This document shows, in pieces, positions 34,601 to 42,344 of a stretch of DNA of 64,000 nt. How positions within the stretch are numbered: the first letter of the stretch is position 1; the number at the start of each line of letters is the position of its first letter. Made by a program: the position numbers and the translations under genes. The stretch is taken from NCBI RefSeq assembly GCF_009834185.1, contig NZ_CP047173.1, forward strand, positions 4,154,001 to 4,218,000, written 5' to 3'. This stretch comes from Rathayibacter sp. VKM Ac-2760 (lineage in GTDB: Bacteria; Actinomycetota; Actinomycetes; Actinomycetales; Microbacteriaceae). Below the pieces are notes generated by a model. That model saw only the letters and a program-made list of their open reading frames with translations. It did no database searches and had not been told where the DNA came from.

Positions 34601-36596
34601 CGTCCTGAACGTCGACGCGGTCGGCGTGGTCGTCGCGAACGCGGACTCGTCCGCGGTCGACACCGCTGCCCTCGCGGCGGCGCTGGCGACGGCCGAGCGC
34701 TTCGTCGAGGCGGAGTGGAGCGCCTCCTCCTGGGCGCCGTTCGCGAGCGTCGTGGGTTCTGCGCGGTCGGCGCTCGCCGATCCGGCCTCCTACGGTCTCG
34801 ATGCGGAGGGGGCCGCCGCTCTCGTGGCGCGCCTCAGCCGCACCGCCGCGGAGCTCGTGCCCGAGGGTGTCAGCACGGACGTCCGCGACCTCGGCCTGAT
34901 CGCCGGGACCGCCTCCGCCGGGCTGCCGAAGACCCTGGCCCTCGAGGGCGCCGAGCGCGCCGTCACCTGGGACGCGGGGGCCACGCAGGCCCTCGCCGGG
35001 ACGGCCGAGCTCGGCACCGTGCGGCTGACCGGCCGGACGACCGAGAAGGTCGCCGCGACGGGCGTCTTCCAGCGCTTCTCGGTGCCGCTGCTGGTGACTC
35101 CGGCCGACCTGCGCTACTTCATCGACTCCGGATCGAGCGGCTCGGCGGCCGGATCCGCCTACGCGGCCGTGAAGGCGAGCCAGCCGGGGATCCTCAACGA
35201 CGCCGCCGACCGGAAGTGGGACGGCGTCTCCGCCGGCAGCACCTGGGGCTACTCGACCACGTCGACCGGAGCGGTCGTCCCCGGCAGCCCCGCGGACTGG
35301 AGCTCCTCCTACGTGCCGGCCGACTTCGGCAAGCCCGTCGTGACGCACCTGACCCTGCCCGCCGGGACGTACGACGTCGTCGCCGTGCAGGCGCCGCGGG
35401 CCGGCCTGACCACCAACGTCGTCTCGACCGTGACCGCGGCCGGCACGACCAAGCGGGCCACCGCGGTCTCGACCGGGTCGGCGACGCCGGTCCGCCAGCA
35501 GGTGACCCTCGCGGCGCCGGGCGTCGTGGACGTGTCCTTCGGGACCGACGGGACGAGCGGCTACAACGCGCGGCTCGCGCTGGTCTACGTGCAGAGCGTG
35601 ACTCGCGACCTCGGCTACCAGGGTGCGCTCACCGCGAGCGCCGTCCTGCCGGCCGCCGTGACGGTCGACGGCGCCTCGGTCGGCGTCAGCTGGGACGCGG
35701 ACTCCGCGGCGCAGACCCGCACCGACTATGCGCCGGTGACCCTGCGCGGGACGCTCGCGAACGGCGCGAAGGTGACCGCGCGCTACGAGGTCGTGCCCGA
35801 GGGGCTCGTTTACTACATCGACTCCGGCACCGCGGCGACGTCCTCGCCGCAGTACGGCGCGGTGCAGGCGGCCGTCCCGTCGCTGCTCAACGCCGTGTCG
35901 GACCGGGCCTCGACCGCCGCCGACCAGTGGGGCTTCGCGCCCGAGGGCATGAAGGTGAAGACCGGGACGGACGTCGACGACAAGTTCTCGACCGGTCTCT
36001 ACCAGGACACGACGCAGCTGATCTACCGACTGCCGCTGGCCGCCGGGACGTACACGCTGACGGGCGGGTTCACCGAGTGGTGGAATCTCAGCCGGACGAT
36101 GAACCACACGGTCTCGGCCGGGGGCGTGGAGCTGGCCAAGGGCAACATCCCGCTCTCGGGCACGAACACACCGCTGACCGGGGCGCTGACCTTCACGCTC
36201 GCGGCGGCGACCACGGTGGAGTACCGGGTGACGAACGAGGGCGCGGGCGGCGAGAAGCCGGTGATCTCGTGGCTCGGAGTCGCGGCGGTCGCTCCCGCCG
36301 CCCCGGAGCTGCCGGAGCTGGACGTGACGGTGCAGAGCCGGTGCGTCGCGGGCAAGGTGCAGCTGGGCGTCACCGCGGTCAACACGGCCGACGTGCCGGT
36401 CGGGATCACGATGACGACGGCCTACGGCGAGAAGGCGTTCCTCGCCGTCGCGCCCGGGAAGAGCGCGTTCCACTCCTTCACCACCCGGGCCAAGGCGGTG
36501 CCGGCCGACGCGGTCGACCTGACCATGACGGGGACCGTGGACGGCGAGGACGTGACGCGCGAGCAGAGCGAGGAGTACCCGGCCGCGAGCTGCTGA
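31686..36596 (+). CDS. Large secreted multidomain GH59-like glycosidase
   Basis: The product has 1636 residues. A signal peptide ends near PAAQA at about residue 55. The catalytic part resembles GH59 galactocerebrosidases: FKGFGILSANSTSALLLDY, TIKIEMGNDRNTSTG, and proposed catalytic Glu221 (NPDTNETTS) and Glu331 (WNSEGQA), with DPWSGWLYYDGGLAAVEQYTQFA closing the barrel. A LamG-like domain (about 690-860) follows, as in GALC, then a carbohydrate-binding-type domain, a FIVAR-like helical repeat, Ig-like segments, and two copies of a module starting YFIDSG/YYIDSG. It probably removes terminal galactose or a related sugar from an extracellular glycan. No sortase motif is present. ATG 31686 has GAGG upstream. 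Exact substrate unknown. Confidence 0.8.
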   Translation: MLNRSPRHARGSQPEPPSHSRPHRRKEGRGRALVAATALGALLATGLAQVPAAQAAPSDVQAVTITAADVAAAAESVNALTFKGFGILSANSTSALLLDYKSQHPEQYWELIETLFGGEHPIMTTIKIEMGNDRNTSTGPNVATMRSRDEYPNVQREPGFQLAADAQKVAEGDVHVSILRWSRPTWVTSDEDQYVWFKNTVLAAEREYGIMVDSINPDTNETTSPNAALYKKFSTWLRTDTKGYEGASAQDPNNGFASADEGERYRAIRTVAADTVGTPPTSFGDQLNSTTDPSLRDAVDVVGFHYATADDANGNLKKFAQTYDKEIWNSEGQATFSNSADRPNNTNPDGQGGTGTEFGGTNSALEMSNWVTSGFAKSLRTLNIFQPAIGSFYDGFQYSSKELVSARDPWSGWLYYDGGLAAVEQYTQFATLGWENEDNTAGIWRGIPQASGSALGGGNPPSGASTGAVSYTTLAAPDGSDFSTVIVNDSPFEKTYALSAKDLDLGADRTMEVWETRAADAGEAYDANYVVPVSELSAVDGVYTVTVKPWSTATATTLDHAASAGGVLTPREGYGSTLPTSPEYTDADGGRDVLDTDASGDVNGVTTDSVLYADDFDYAEAADIRSYDPATGALSDSGESFLDSRGAKAKPAGTPAVQPEDDGAIPRYTNDTNGAFESVATADAARDRVLRQQVGPGMNGSAWNSGDPKTTIGDYRWANYRASVDVLFENGGAPYATLGAREQGGTANGQNVSAAELRVDATGAWSLLRYGTSVASGTASATPGTAFRTGTGVWNRVAVQVAGDRYTAYLNGVQVAAYTDPAPQAAGRVQLGSAFTFTQFDDLVVEQVPGFTPYYSTVVDGMHQTSWSDGSTPILEFDEQWTHVNGQGMFEWQRTASKSTGKGAALTYSFTGTGLDVLGSNTGAATLNVTVDGVRVATNAPTWAAGSERTAFQLRGLADGEHTVVLETANDGVLNVDAVGVVVANADSSAVDTAALAAALATAERFVEAEWSASSWAPFASVVGSARSALADPASYGLDAEGAAALVARLSRTAAELVPEGVSTDVRDLGLIAGTASAGLPKTLALEGAERAVTWDAGATQALAGTAELGTVRLTGRTTEKVAATGVFQRFSVPLLVTPADLRYFIDSGSSGSAAGSAYAAVKASQPGILNDAADRKWDGVSAGSTWGYSTTSTGAVVPGSPADWSSSYVPADFGKPVVTHLTLPAGTYDVVAVQAPRAGLTTNVVSTVTAAGTTKRATAVSTGSATPVRQQVTLAAPGVVDVSFGTDGTSGYNARLALVYVQSVTRDLGYQGALTASAVLPAAVTVDGASVGVSWDADSAAQTRTDYAPVTLRGTLANGAKVTARYEVVPEGLVYYIDSGTAATSSPQYGAVQAAVPSLLNAVSDRASTAADQWGFAPEGMKVKTGTDVDDKFSTGLYQDTTQLIYRLPLAAGTYTLTGGFTEWWNLSRTMNHTVSAGGVELAKGNIPLSGTNTPLTGALTFTLAAATTVEYRVTNEGAGGEKPVISWLGVAAVAPAAPELPELDVTVQSRCVAGKVQLGVTAVNTADVPVGITMTTAYGEKAFLAVAPGKSAFHSFTTRAKAVPADAVDLTMTGTVDGEDVTREQSEEYPAASC

Positions 36597-36604
36597 GCTT
36601 CAGG

Positions 36605-36651
36605 GCCGGAGCCGGCGTCGCCTTCGTGAGGAGGGCGGCGCCGGCTCCGGC
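36605..36651 (+). terminator. Strong inverted repeat after the GH59-like gene
   Basis: Arms 36605-36622 and 36634-36651 pair over 17 of 18 bases (GCCGGAGCCGGCG core) starting 8 bp after the stop. No U tract is present. It probably terminates the long glycosidase transcript. Confidence 0.7.
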
Positions 36652-36676
36652 GTGCGGGGCGGCGTGCCCCCCCTCT

Positions 36677-36719
36677 TGCTGGTCGAGTAGCCGCCTCCGG
36701 CGGCGTATCGAGACCCACC
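36677..36719. repeat. Palindromic intergenic repeat, half unit
   Basis: One half of the 97-bp element family: TGCTGGTCGAGTAG, a CCGCCTCCGGCGG hairpin, then GTATCGAGACCCACC. The partner half is missing. It lies between the GH59-like and HNH genes. Confidence 0.75.
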
Positions 36720-36831
36720 ACCGCCGAACATCCGGAAGCGAGCCTCCTCCCCAACGCCGCAGCTGATGGCGTTGTCCCCGAACCATGCAGCACGCCGCTC
36801 GGATGTCGGTGGTCCCTGCTTGAATACGCGT

Positions 36832-38136
36832 ATGAAAGAAGATGAGGATGCAGCAGCACTCGCGGAGGTGCGCGACTGCTTCGACGACTCCGCTGCCGAT
36901 GAGCGCTCCACCTCACCGACGCGCCTCCGAGCAGCCGAGCGCCTGCACCGCGGCTACCGACTCGCGCTGACCATCCCGGAGGCCTTCGCCCGCGGCGCTT
37001 CGCGGAGTGAGACCCGGGATCTCGTCGAACGCTCCATCCGCGCCGAGCTCGCGGTGGCGTACAGCCAGTCCGAGCGAGAGGTGTCCCGCCGCCTCGAGAC
37101 CGCGCAGATGCTCATGGAGCACCTCCCCCTCACCCGCGCCCTGCTGCGCGACGGCCGGATCCTGTGGGACGTCGGCGAGGCGATCTGCCGCACCGCGAGC
37201 AGCCTCCCCGAGGAGTCCCGCACGGCACTCGACGAGCGCGCGGCCGAGGCCGCCGTCACGATGACCACCGCGCAGTTGCGCCGTGCCCTGAGCCGCTGGC
37301 GGGAGGAGCTGCACGAGCAGCCCCTCGCCGAGCGCCACGCACGCGCGAAGGAAGACCGGGCCGTGTGGGTCACGCCGGACGTGGACGGGATGGCGACGCT
37401 CTGTCTGCACGCTCCCGCCCCGGCAGTGACCGGTGCTTACGACCGGCTGCGCCGCATCGCCCGGATCCTTCGCGACGAGGGCGATCCGCGCACCCTGCAA
37501 CAGCTGAGCGCGGATGCCGCGGTCGACCTGCTCTGCGACGGCGACATCGCCGGCACCACCCCCGACGCCGAGCACCGGCCGGACCCGACGTTCGTCCCCG
37601 GTGTCCGCGCCGAGGTGCGACTGACGCTCGCCGCTTCCACCGCCGTCGGTCTCGACGACGCCCCCGCGGACCTCGACGGCTACGGCCCTGTGCCCGCGGA
37701 GATCGCCCGGGAGCTGATCCGCACCGCCGCTTCCTTCACCCGGGTTCTCACCGACCCGGACACCGGGGCGGTCGTCTCCGTCGGAAGGACCTGGCGCGTG
37801 CCCCCGCCGCAGATGCGCCTCCATCTCCAGCTGCGGGACCAGACCTGCCGGTTCCCCGGCTGCACCCGCAGCGCGTCGACAAGTGAGGCCGATCACACGC
37901 GCGAATGGCGCCGCGGCGGCGAGACCTCCCTCGAGAACCTGGTGTCGCTCTGCACGTCCCATCACCACGTGCGGCACGGGGATCAGTGGAGCTACGACAG
38001 GGACGACGAGGACGGGGCCATCATCTGGACGACCCCGACGGGACGGCGCATCAGCACCCGGCCGCCGCCGCTGCCCGGGCGACCGCCGGACCCGCCGCCG
38101 GGACCGCGGTTCGTCGACGTGCCGGCGCCGTTCTGA
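36832..38136 (+). CDS. DUF222/13E12-type HNH endonuclease-domain protein
   Basis: The product has 434 residues. The N-terminal DUF222 region of about 300 residues is helical (RAAERLHRGYRLALTIPEAFARGASRSETRDLV...MLMEHLPLTRALLRDGRILWDVGEAI). A C-terminal HNH motif follows: CRFPGCTRSASTSEADHTREWRRGGETSLENLVSLCTSHHHVRH, with the expected cysteines, Asp-His and final His pair intact. These multi-copy actinobacterial proteins are homologous to mycobacterial 13E12 repeat proteins and are thought to be mobile nucleases. No target is known. ATG 36832 begins just after GAATACGCGT, with no Shine-Dalgarno. It is flanked by members of the palindromic repeat family. Confidence 0.85.
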   Translation: MKEDEDAAALAEVRDCFDDSAADERSTSPTRLRAAERLHRGYRLALTIPEAFARGASRSETRDLVERSIRAELAVAYSQSEREVSRRLETAQMLMEHLPLTRALLRDGRILWDVGEAICRTASSLPEESRTALDERAAEAAVTMTTAQLRRALSRWREELHEQPLAERHARAKEDRAVWVTPDVDGMATLCLHAPAPAVTGAYDRLRRIARILRDEGDPRTLQQLSADAAVDLLCDGDIAGTTPDAEHRPDPTFVPGVRAEVRLTLAASTAVGLDDAPADLDGYGPVPAEIARELIRTAASFTRVLTDPDTGAVVSVGRTWRVPPPQMRLHLQLRDQTCRFPGCTRSASTSEADHTREWRRGGETSLENLVSLCTSHHHVRHGDQWSYDRDDEDGAIIWTTPTGRRISTRPPPLPGRPPDPPPGPRFVDVPAPF

Positions 38137-38141
38137 CGGGC

Positions 38142-38286
38142 GTGGATCTCGATACGCCCGCGGAGCGGGCTACTCGATCAGCAAGGAGCGCGGACCCCCG
38201 CGCGATCAGCAGGCAGGGCCCGCACCTACCTGTGAGATCCGCCCCTCCTTGCTGGTCGAGTAGCCCGCAGGGCGTATCGAGACCCG
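38142..38286. repeat. Palindromic intergenic repeat, two halves with a 66-bp spacer
   Basis: Half-unit 38142-38183 (GTGGATCTCGATACGCCCGC...CTACTCGATCAGCA) and opposing half-unit 38250-38286 (TGCTGGTCGAGTAGCCCGC...GTATCGAGACCC) are separated by 66 bp of other sequence. Relative to the complete copies the halves face outward, so this arrangement is inverted. It lies between converging genes. Confidence 0.8.
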
Positions 38287-38292
38287 CAGTGG

Positions 38293-38901
38293 TCAGGCGC
38301 GGGCGGCGGTGAGGAGGGCGCCCAGGCGCTCGAGCTGGGCCGGGTCCTCGAGGGCGGAGCCGACGGCGGCGACGCGGACGCCCGCGTCGAGGAAGTCGGA
38401 GACGTTGGCGGCGTCGAGACCGCCGGTCGCGACGAAGCGGATGCCGGGGAAGGGTCCGCGGATGTGCTTGAACCAGCCCGCGCCGAGCCAGGTCGCGGGG
38501 AAGGCCTTCAGCCAGGTCAGGCCGAGCGAGGCGGCGAGCTGCACCTCCGAGGGCGTCGCGACTCCGGGCAGCAGCGGGAGGTCGACGGCGCCGGCCGCGG
38601 CGAGGATGCGCTGGTCGAGGCCCGGCGAGACGAGGTAGCCGGCGCCGGCCTCGCGGGCGAGGGCGACCTGCTCTGGTCGGACGATCGTGCCCGCTCCGAC
38701 GGTCTTGCCGCGCTCGGCACCGAGGCGGGCGACCTCGCGGAGGGCCACCTCGTCCTCCGCGGTCTGCAGTGGCACCTCGACGGAGTCGATGCCGAGGTCC
38801 CAGGCGGTGGTCGCGAGCGCGATCGAGCGCTCCACGCCCATCCCGCGCAGGATCGCCATCAGCGGGGGGCCCGAGAAGATGTCGTCGAAGGGGCTGGTCA
38901 T
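38293..38901 (-). CDS. eda: 2-dehydro-3-deoxy-6-phosphogluconate (KDPG) aldolase
   Basis: The product has 202 residues, the normal size for a class I KDPG aldolase barrel. Catalytic Glu42 lies in DSVEVPLQT and the Schiff-base Lys132 in TWLKAFPA. GAGTIVRPEQ and FVATGGL (phosphate loop) are also typical. It cleaves KDPG to pyruvate and glyceraldehyde-3-phosphate in the cytoplasm, the last step of the uronate route encoded here. It is the final gene of the eleven-gene minus-strand operon. Its ATG overlaps the kinase stop by 4 bp. Confidence 0.92.
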   Translation of the reverse strand: MTSPFDDIFSGPPLMAILRGMGVERSIALATTAWDLGIDSVEVPLQTAEDEVALREVARLGAERGKTVGAGTIVRPEQVALAREAGAGYLVSPGLDQRILAAAGAVDLPLLPGVATPSEVQLAASLGLTWLKAFPATWLGAGWFKHIRGPFPGIRFVATGGLDAANVSDFLDAGVRVAAVGSALEDPAQLERLGALLTAARA

Positions 38902-39815
38902 GGTCGTGCCGTTCTCTCGTCGAGGGAGTCGCCCGCCACGGCGAGGGTGAGGGCGGCGCGGTCGTGGCCGCGGCGCAGGCGCGCTCCGGGGTCGGCGCCC
39001 TGGAGCAGGGCGGCCAGGTAGCCGCCGGCGAAGGCGTCGCCCGCTCCGACCGCGTCGAGCACCTCCACCTCGTGCGAGGGCTCGAAGACCACGCCGTCGT
39101 CGAGCTCCGCGCAGAACGCCGTCGCGCCGATGTGGCCGTCCTTGACGACGAGCTCGGCGACGTCCGGGAAGAGCGCGCGGACGTCCGCGGCGGTGCGGGT
39201 GCCCCAGAGGGTCTCCGCCTCGTCGCGGCCGACGAAGACCACGTCGGCCAGTCGCACCAGCTCGGCGAGCACCGGCGCGGCGTCGGCGGCGCTCCAGAGC
39301 GCGGCGCGGTGGTTGACGTCGAGGCTCACCGGGACGCCGAGCTCGCGGGCGCGGACGGCCGCGCGCCGGAGGAAGCGGTCGGCACTCGGGGACAGCGCCG
39401 CGGTGATCCCGGAGAGGTGCAGCAGCGCCACGTCGTCGAACGGCGCGGCATCGGCATCGGCGGAGTCGAGGAACGCCGCGGCCGAACCCGCCCGGTAGTA
39501 GCTGACTCCGCGGCCGGGGTCCTTCACGTAGACGCCGGTGGGATGACCGGGGTCGCGGACGACGCGCGAGACGTCGATCCGCCGCTCCGCCAGCTGCCGC
39601 AGCACCCGCTCGCCGAGCGCGTCGGCGCCGAGCCGGCTGTGCCAGCGCACCGGGACGCCCAGCGCCGCCGCGTGCGCGAGCACGTTCGACTCCGCACCGC
39701 CCGCGTCGACCAGGAAGTCGTCCGCGTCGGCGACCGAGCCGCCGCAGGGCACCAGCACGGCCATGGTCTCCCCCATGGCCAGCAGCACCCCGCCGACAGC
39801 GGATCCGGACGTCAC
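38898..39815 (-). CDS. kdgK: PfkB-family sugar kinase, probably 2-keto-3-deoxygluconate kinase
   Basis: The product has 305 residues. PfkB hallmarks are AGGAESNVLAHAAALG near the N-terminus and DAVGAGDAFAGGYLAALL near the C-terminus, where the second Asp is the catalytic base. Position between kduI and the KDPG aldolase gene identifies the likely substrate as 2-keto-3-deoxygluconate, phosphorylated at O6. Both ends overlap neighbours by 4 bp (GTGA at the start, ATGA at the end). GTG 39815 is used because of this coupling; internal ATGs begin ten or more codons later at MGETMAV. Specificity is inferred from context, not from residues. Confidence 0.88.
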   Translation of the reverse strand: MTSGSAVGGVLLAMGETMAVLVPCGGSVADADDFLVDAGGAESNVLAHAAALGVPVRWHSRLGADALGERVLRQLAERRIDVSRVVRDPGHPTGVYVKDPGRGVSYYRAGSAAAFLDSADADAAPFDDVALLHLSGITAALSPSADRFLRRAAVRARELGVPVSLDVNHRAALWSAADAAPVLAELVRLADVVFVGRDEAETLWGTRTAADVRALFPDVAELVVKDGHIGATAFCAELDDGVVFEPSHEVEVLDAVGAGDAFAGGYLAALLQGADPGARLRRGHDRAALTLAVAGDSLDERTARP

Positions 39816-40651
39816 GCCAGGTCCTTCACCGGCGCCGCATCCATGTCGTCGAACGCCTGGTTCTCGCCCGCCATCGCCCAGACGAAGGAGTACGCGGCGG
39901 TGCCGACGCCGGAGTGCAGCGACCAGCTCGGCGAGAGGATCGCCTGGCGGTCGGCGACGACGAGGTGCCGGGTCTCCTGGCGCTCTCCGAGCAGGTGGAT
40001 GACGCGGGCGTCCTCGGGCAGGTCGAAGTAGAGGTAGCACTCGGTGCGGCGGTCGTGGGTGTGCGCGGGCATGGTGTTCCACATCGAGCCCTCGTGCAGG
40101 GTCGTCACGCCCATCACGATCTGGCAGCTGCGCACGCCGTTCTCGTGGATGTACTGGTTGAGCGTGCGGCGGTTGCTCGTCGCCTGCTCGCCGAGCTCGC
40201 GGACGGTGCCCTCGCCGGGCGCGACGAGCACCGAGGGGTAGCTCGTGTGCGCGGGGGCCGAGAAGAGGTAGAACTGCGCGCCGGAGTCAGTCGAGCCGGC
40301 GTCGGCGTCCTCGAACGCCACCGCCTCGATCCCGCGGCCCAGGTACAGGCACGCGCCCGACACCAGCGTGTACGTCTCGCCGTCCGCGGTCACCGTGCCG
40401 GTGCCGCCGACGTTGACGATCCCCAGCTCGCGGTGCTCGAGGAACGTCTCGCTGCGGATCTCCTCGTAGCCGGTCAGCTCGAGCCGCTGCCCCGCGGGGA
40501 CGGCGCCGCCGAGCACGATGCGGTCGTGGTGCGTGTAGACCAGCCGGATCTCGCCGGCGACGAACACGTCCGGGACGAGGTACTCCCGGCGCAGGTCCTC
40601 GGTGGTCATGCCGGGGATCTGCGAGGGGTTGGTGGCGTAGCGCTGCTCCAT
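39812..40651 (-). CDS. kduI: 5-dehydro-4-deoxy-D-glucuronate isomerase
   Basis: The product has 279 residues, the family length. KduI signatures are visible: MEQRYATNPSQIPGMTTEDLRREYLV at the start, the cupin metal site MPAHTHDRRTECYLYF, and WSLHSGVGTAAYSFVWAMAGENQ at the end. It converts 4-deoxy-L-threo-5-hexosulose uronate, formed spontaneously from unsaturated uronates, into 3-deoxy-D-glycero-2,5-hexodiulosonate. KduD next in the operon uses this product. Its stop overlaps the kinase start by 4 bp, while 56 bp separate it from kduD. The assignment is strong. Confidence 0.95.
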   Translation of the reverse strand: MEQRYATNPSQIPGMTTEDLRREYLVPDVFVAGEIRLVYTHHDRIVLGGAVPAGQRLELTGYEEIRSETFLEHRELGIVNVGGTGTVTADGETYTLVSGACLYLGRGIEAVAFEDADAGSTDSGAQFYLFSAPAHTSYPSVLVAPGEGTVRELGEQATSNRRTLNQYIHENGVRSCQIVMGVTTLHEGSMWNTMPAHTHDRRTECYLYFDLPEDARVIHLLGERQETRHLVVADRQAILSPSWSLHSGVGTAAYSFVWAMAGENQAFDDMDAAPVKDLA

Positions 40652-40707
40652 GGGGAGACTCCTGTCGGGTCGGTTCTGGTCGGGTGGGTTCGGGGAGCCG
40701 GTCGCGG

Positions 40708-41517
40708 TCAGCGCACGAGCCAGCCGCCGTCGACGGGGAGGATCGTCCCCGTGACGTAGGCGGCGGCGTCCGAGGCGAGGAACACGAAGGCGCCCTGCAG
40801 ATCAGCGGGGGTGCCCCAGCGACCGGCCGGGATGCGCGCGACGATCGACGCCTCGCGGGCCTCGTCGGCGCGGATCGCCGCGGTGTTGTCGGTGGCGAGG
40901 TAGCCGGGGGCGATCGCGTTGACCGTCACTCCGGAGGCGGCCCACTCGTTGGCGAACGCCTTGGTCAGCCCCGCGACCGCGTGCTTCGACGCGGTGTAGC
41001 CGGGCACGGTGATCCCGCCCTGGAAGGACAGCATCGAGGCGACGGTGATGATCCGCCCCGAGCCCTGCGCGATCATCCGCCGGCCGGCCGCCTGGGTGAG
41101 GTGGAAGACCGAGTCGAGGTTCACCTTGAGCACCTCGTCCCAGTCGGCGGCGCTGTGCTCGGCCGCGGGGGTGCGCTTGATCGTGCCGGCGTTGTTGACC
41201 AGCACGTCGATCCGGCCGAGCTCGCCGACGACCTCGTCGATCGCGGAGTGCAGCTCCTCGGGGGTCGCGGTCGCGAAGTCGCGGCGGATCAGGTGCGCCC
41301 GGCGGCCCAGTCCGCGGATCAGCTCGGCGGTCTCGCTCGCGTCGCCCCGGTCGATCAGCGCGATGTCGGCGCCGGCCCCGGCGAGCGCCAGCGCGGCGCC
41401 GCGGCCGATGCCCCGGCTGGTGCCGGTGACGGCGGCGACGCGGCAGTCGAGGCGGAAGGCGTCGAGTGTGAAGGCGTCCACAGTGAAGGCGGCGGGGGTG
41501 GGCACGGCGGCGGTCAT
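40708..41517 (-). CDS. kduD: 2-dehydro-3-deoxy-D-gluconate 5-dehydrogenase (SDR)
   Basis: The product has 269 residues. SDR features are the cofactor loop VAAVTGTSRGIGRGAA, LVNNAGTI, the catalytic Ser in VASMLSFQGG and YTASK, and AIAPGYLATDNT plus PVDGGW at the end, all KduD-like. It reduces the KduI product to 2-keto-3-deoxygluconate with NAD(P)H in the cytoplasm. About 25 residues before the SDR core are low-complexity and contain a short repeat (FTVDAFTLDAFRLD). ATG 41517 overlaps the FAH-family stop by 4 bp, so it is translationally coupled. Confidence 0.93.
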   Translation of the reverse strand: MTAAVPTPAAFTVDAFTLDAFRLDCRVAAVTGTSRGIGRGAALALAGAGADIALIDRGDASETAELIRGLGRRAHLIRRDFATATPEELHSAIDEVVGELGRIDVLVNNAGTIKRTPAAEHSAADWDEVLKVNLDSVFHLTQAAGRRMIAQGSGRIITVASMLSFQGGITVPGYTASKHAVAGLTKAFANEWAASGVTVNAIAPGYLATDNTAAIRADEAREASIVARIPAGRWGTPADLQGAFVFLASDAAAYVTGTILPVDGGWLVR

Positions 41518-42344
41518 GGTCGTCCCTTTCGGAAGGTCGTGGTGAGGGAGCCGATCCCGTCGACGCGGATCGTCACCGCGTCGCCGTCGGCCAGCGGGCG
41601 GTGCGCCGCGAGCGCCTCCGGCAGCTTCTGCGGGCTGCCGGTGGCGATGACGTCGCCGGGCTCGAGGGTCATCCCCTCGCTGAGGTGGTGCACGAGCGCC
41701 GCCATGCTGAAGACCAGGTCGGCGGTGCTCTGCGAGACGGTGACGACGCCGTCGCGGACGACCTCGACGCGGAGGTCGCCGGTGTCCGCGATCTCGTCCG
41801 GCGTCACGAGCCACGGGCCGAGCGGAGCGAAGCCGTCGGAGCACTTGCCGAGCGTCCACTGGCTGGAGCGGCCCTGCCAGGTGCGCTCGGAGACGTCGTT
41901 GATCACGGTGTAGCCCGCGATGTGGCCGGCCGCCTCCGCGAGCGGGATGTCCCGCCCGCCGCGGCCGATCACGAGCGCGATCTCGCCCTCGTAGTCGACG
42001 TCGGTCGCGGTCAGCGGCAGCGTCACCGGATCGCCGGGGGCGCCGAGGGTGTTCGGCGTCTTGACGAACACGTCGGGCGTCGTCGGCACCGGCCGGTCCT
42101 CACCGCCGGCGGGCACGTGCCCGCGGTAGTTGTAGCCGATGCAGAGGATCTTCCCCGGCACGACCGGCGGCAGGAGGCGGAGGGAGCCGAGCGGCACGGT
42201 CGCATCCCCCTGCGCCACCGCCAGCAGCGCGGGGTCGGCCAGCAGCTCCACAATCGACGCGGGACCGAGGTCGACGACGCGGTCGCCGTCGAGCACGGCC
42301 CCGGTCCGAGCGCCCTCGGCGCTCTCGAATCGGACGAGTCTCAC
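41514..42344 (-). CDS. Fumarylacetoacetate hydrolase-family protein
   Basis: The product has 276 residues. The FAH fold is recognised by KILCIGYNYRGHV, the metal ligands in DYEGEIALVIGRGGRDI, and GYTVINDVSERTWQ...CSDGFAPLGPWLV...SPQKLPE. Members hydrolyse or isomerise acylpyruvate-type compounds (ureidoglycolate lyase-like, 2,4-diketo-3-deoxy-sugar-acid hydrolases). Within a uronate operon it may act on a diketo sugar acid by-product or a parallel branch; this is inference. GTG 42344 overlaps the GH88 stop by 4 bp and is preferred over ATG 42359, though the latter is possible. Confidence 0.85.
   Translation of the reverse strand: MRLVRFESAEGARTGAVLDGDRVVDLGPASIVELLADPALLAVAQGDATVPLGSLRLLPPVVPGKILCIGYNYRGHVPAGGEDRPVPTTPDVFVKTPNTLGAPGDPVTLPLTATDVDYEGEIALVIGRGGRDIPLAEAAGHIAGYTVINDVSERTWQGRSSQWTLGKCSDGFAPLGPWLVTPDEIADTGDLRVEVVRDGVVTVSQSTADLVFSMAALVHHLSEGMTLEPGDVIATGSPQKLPEALAAHRPLADGDAVTIRVDGIGSLTTTFRKGRP

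Noticed and set aside
31653..36473. 1606-codon minus-strand frame opposite the GH59-like gene
   Set aside because: Composition is Arg/Val/Gly-rich with no domain; the plus strand has signal peptide and catalytic motifs. It is a codon-bias artefact.
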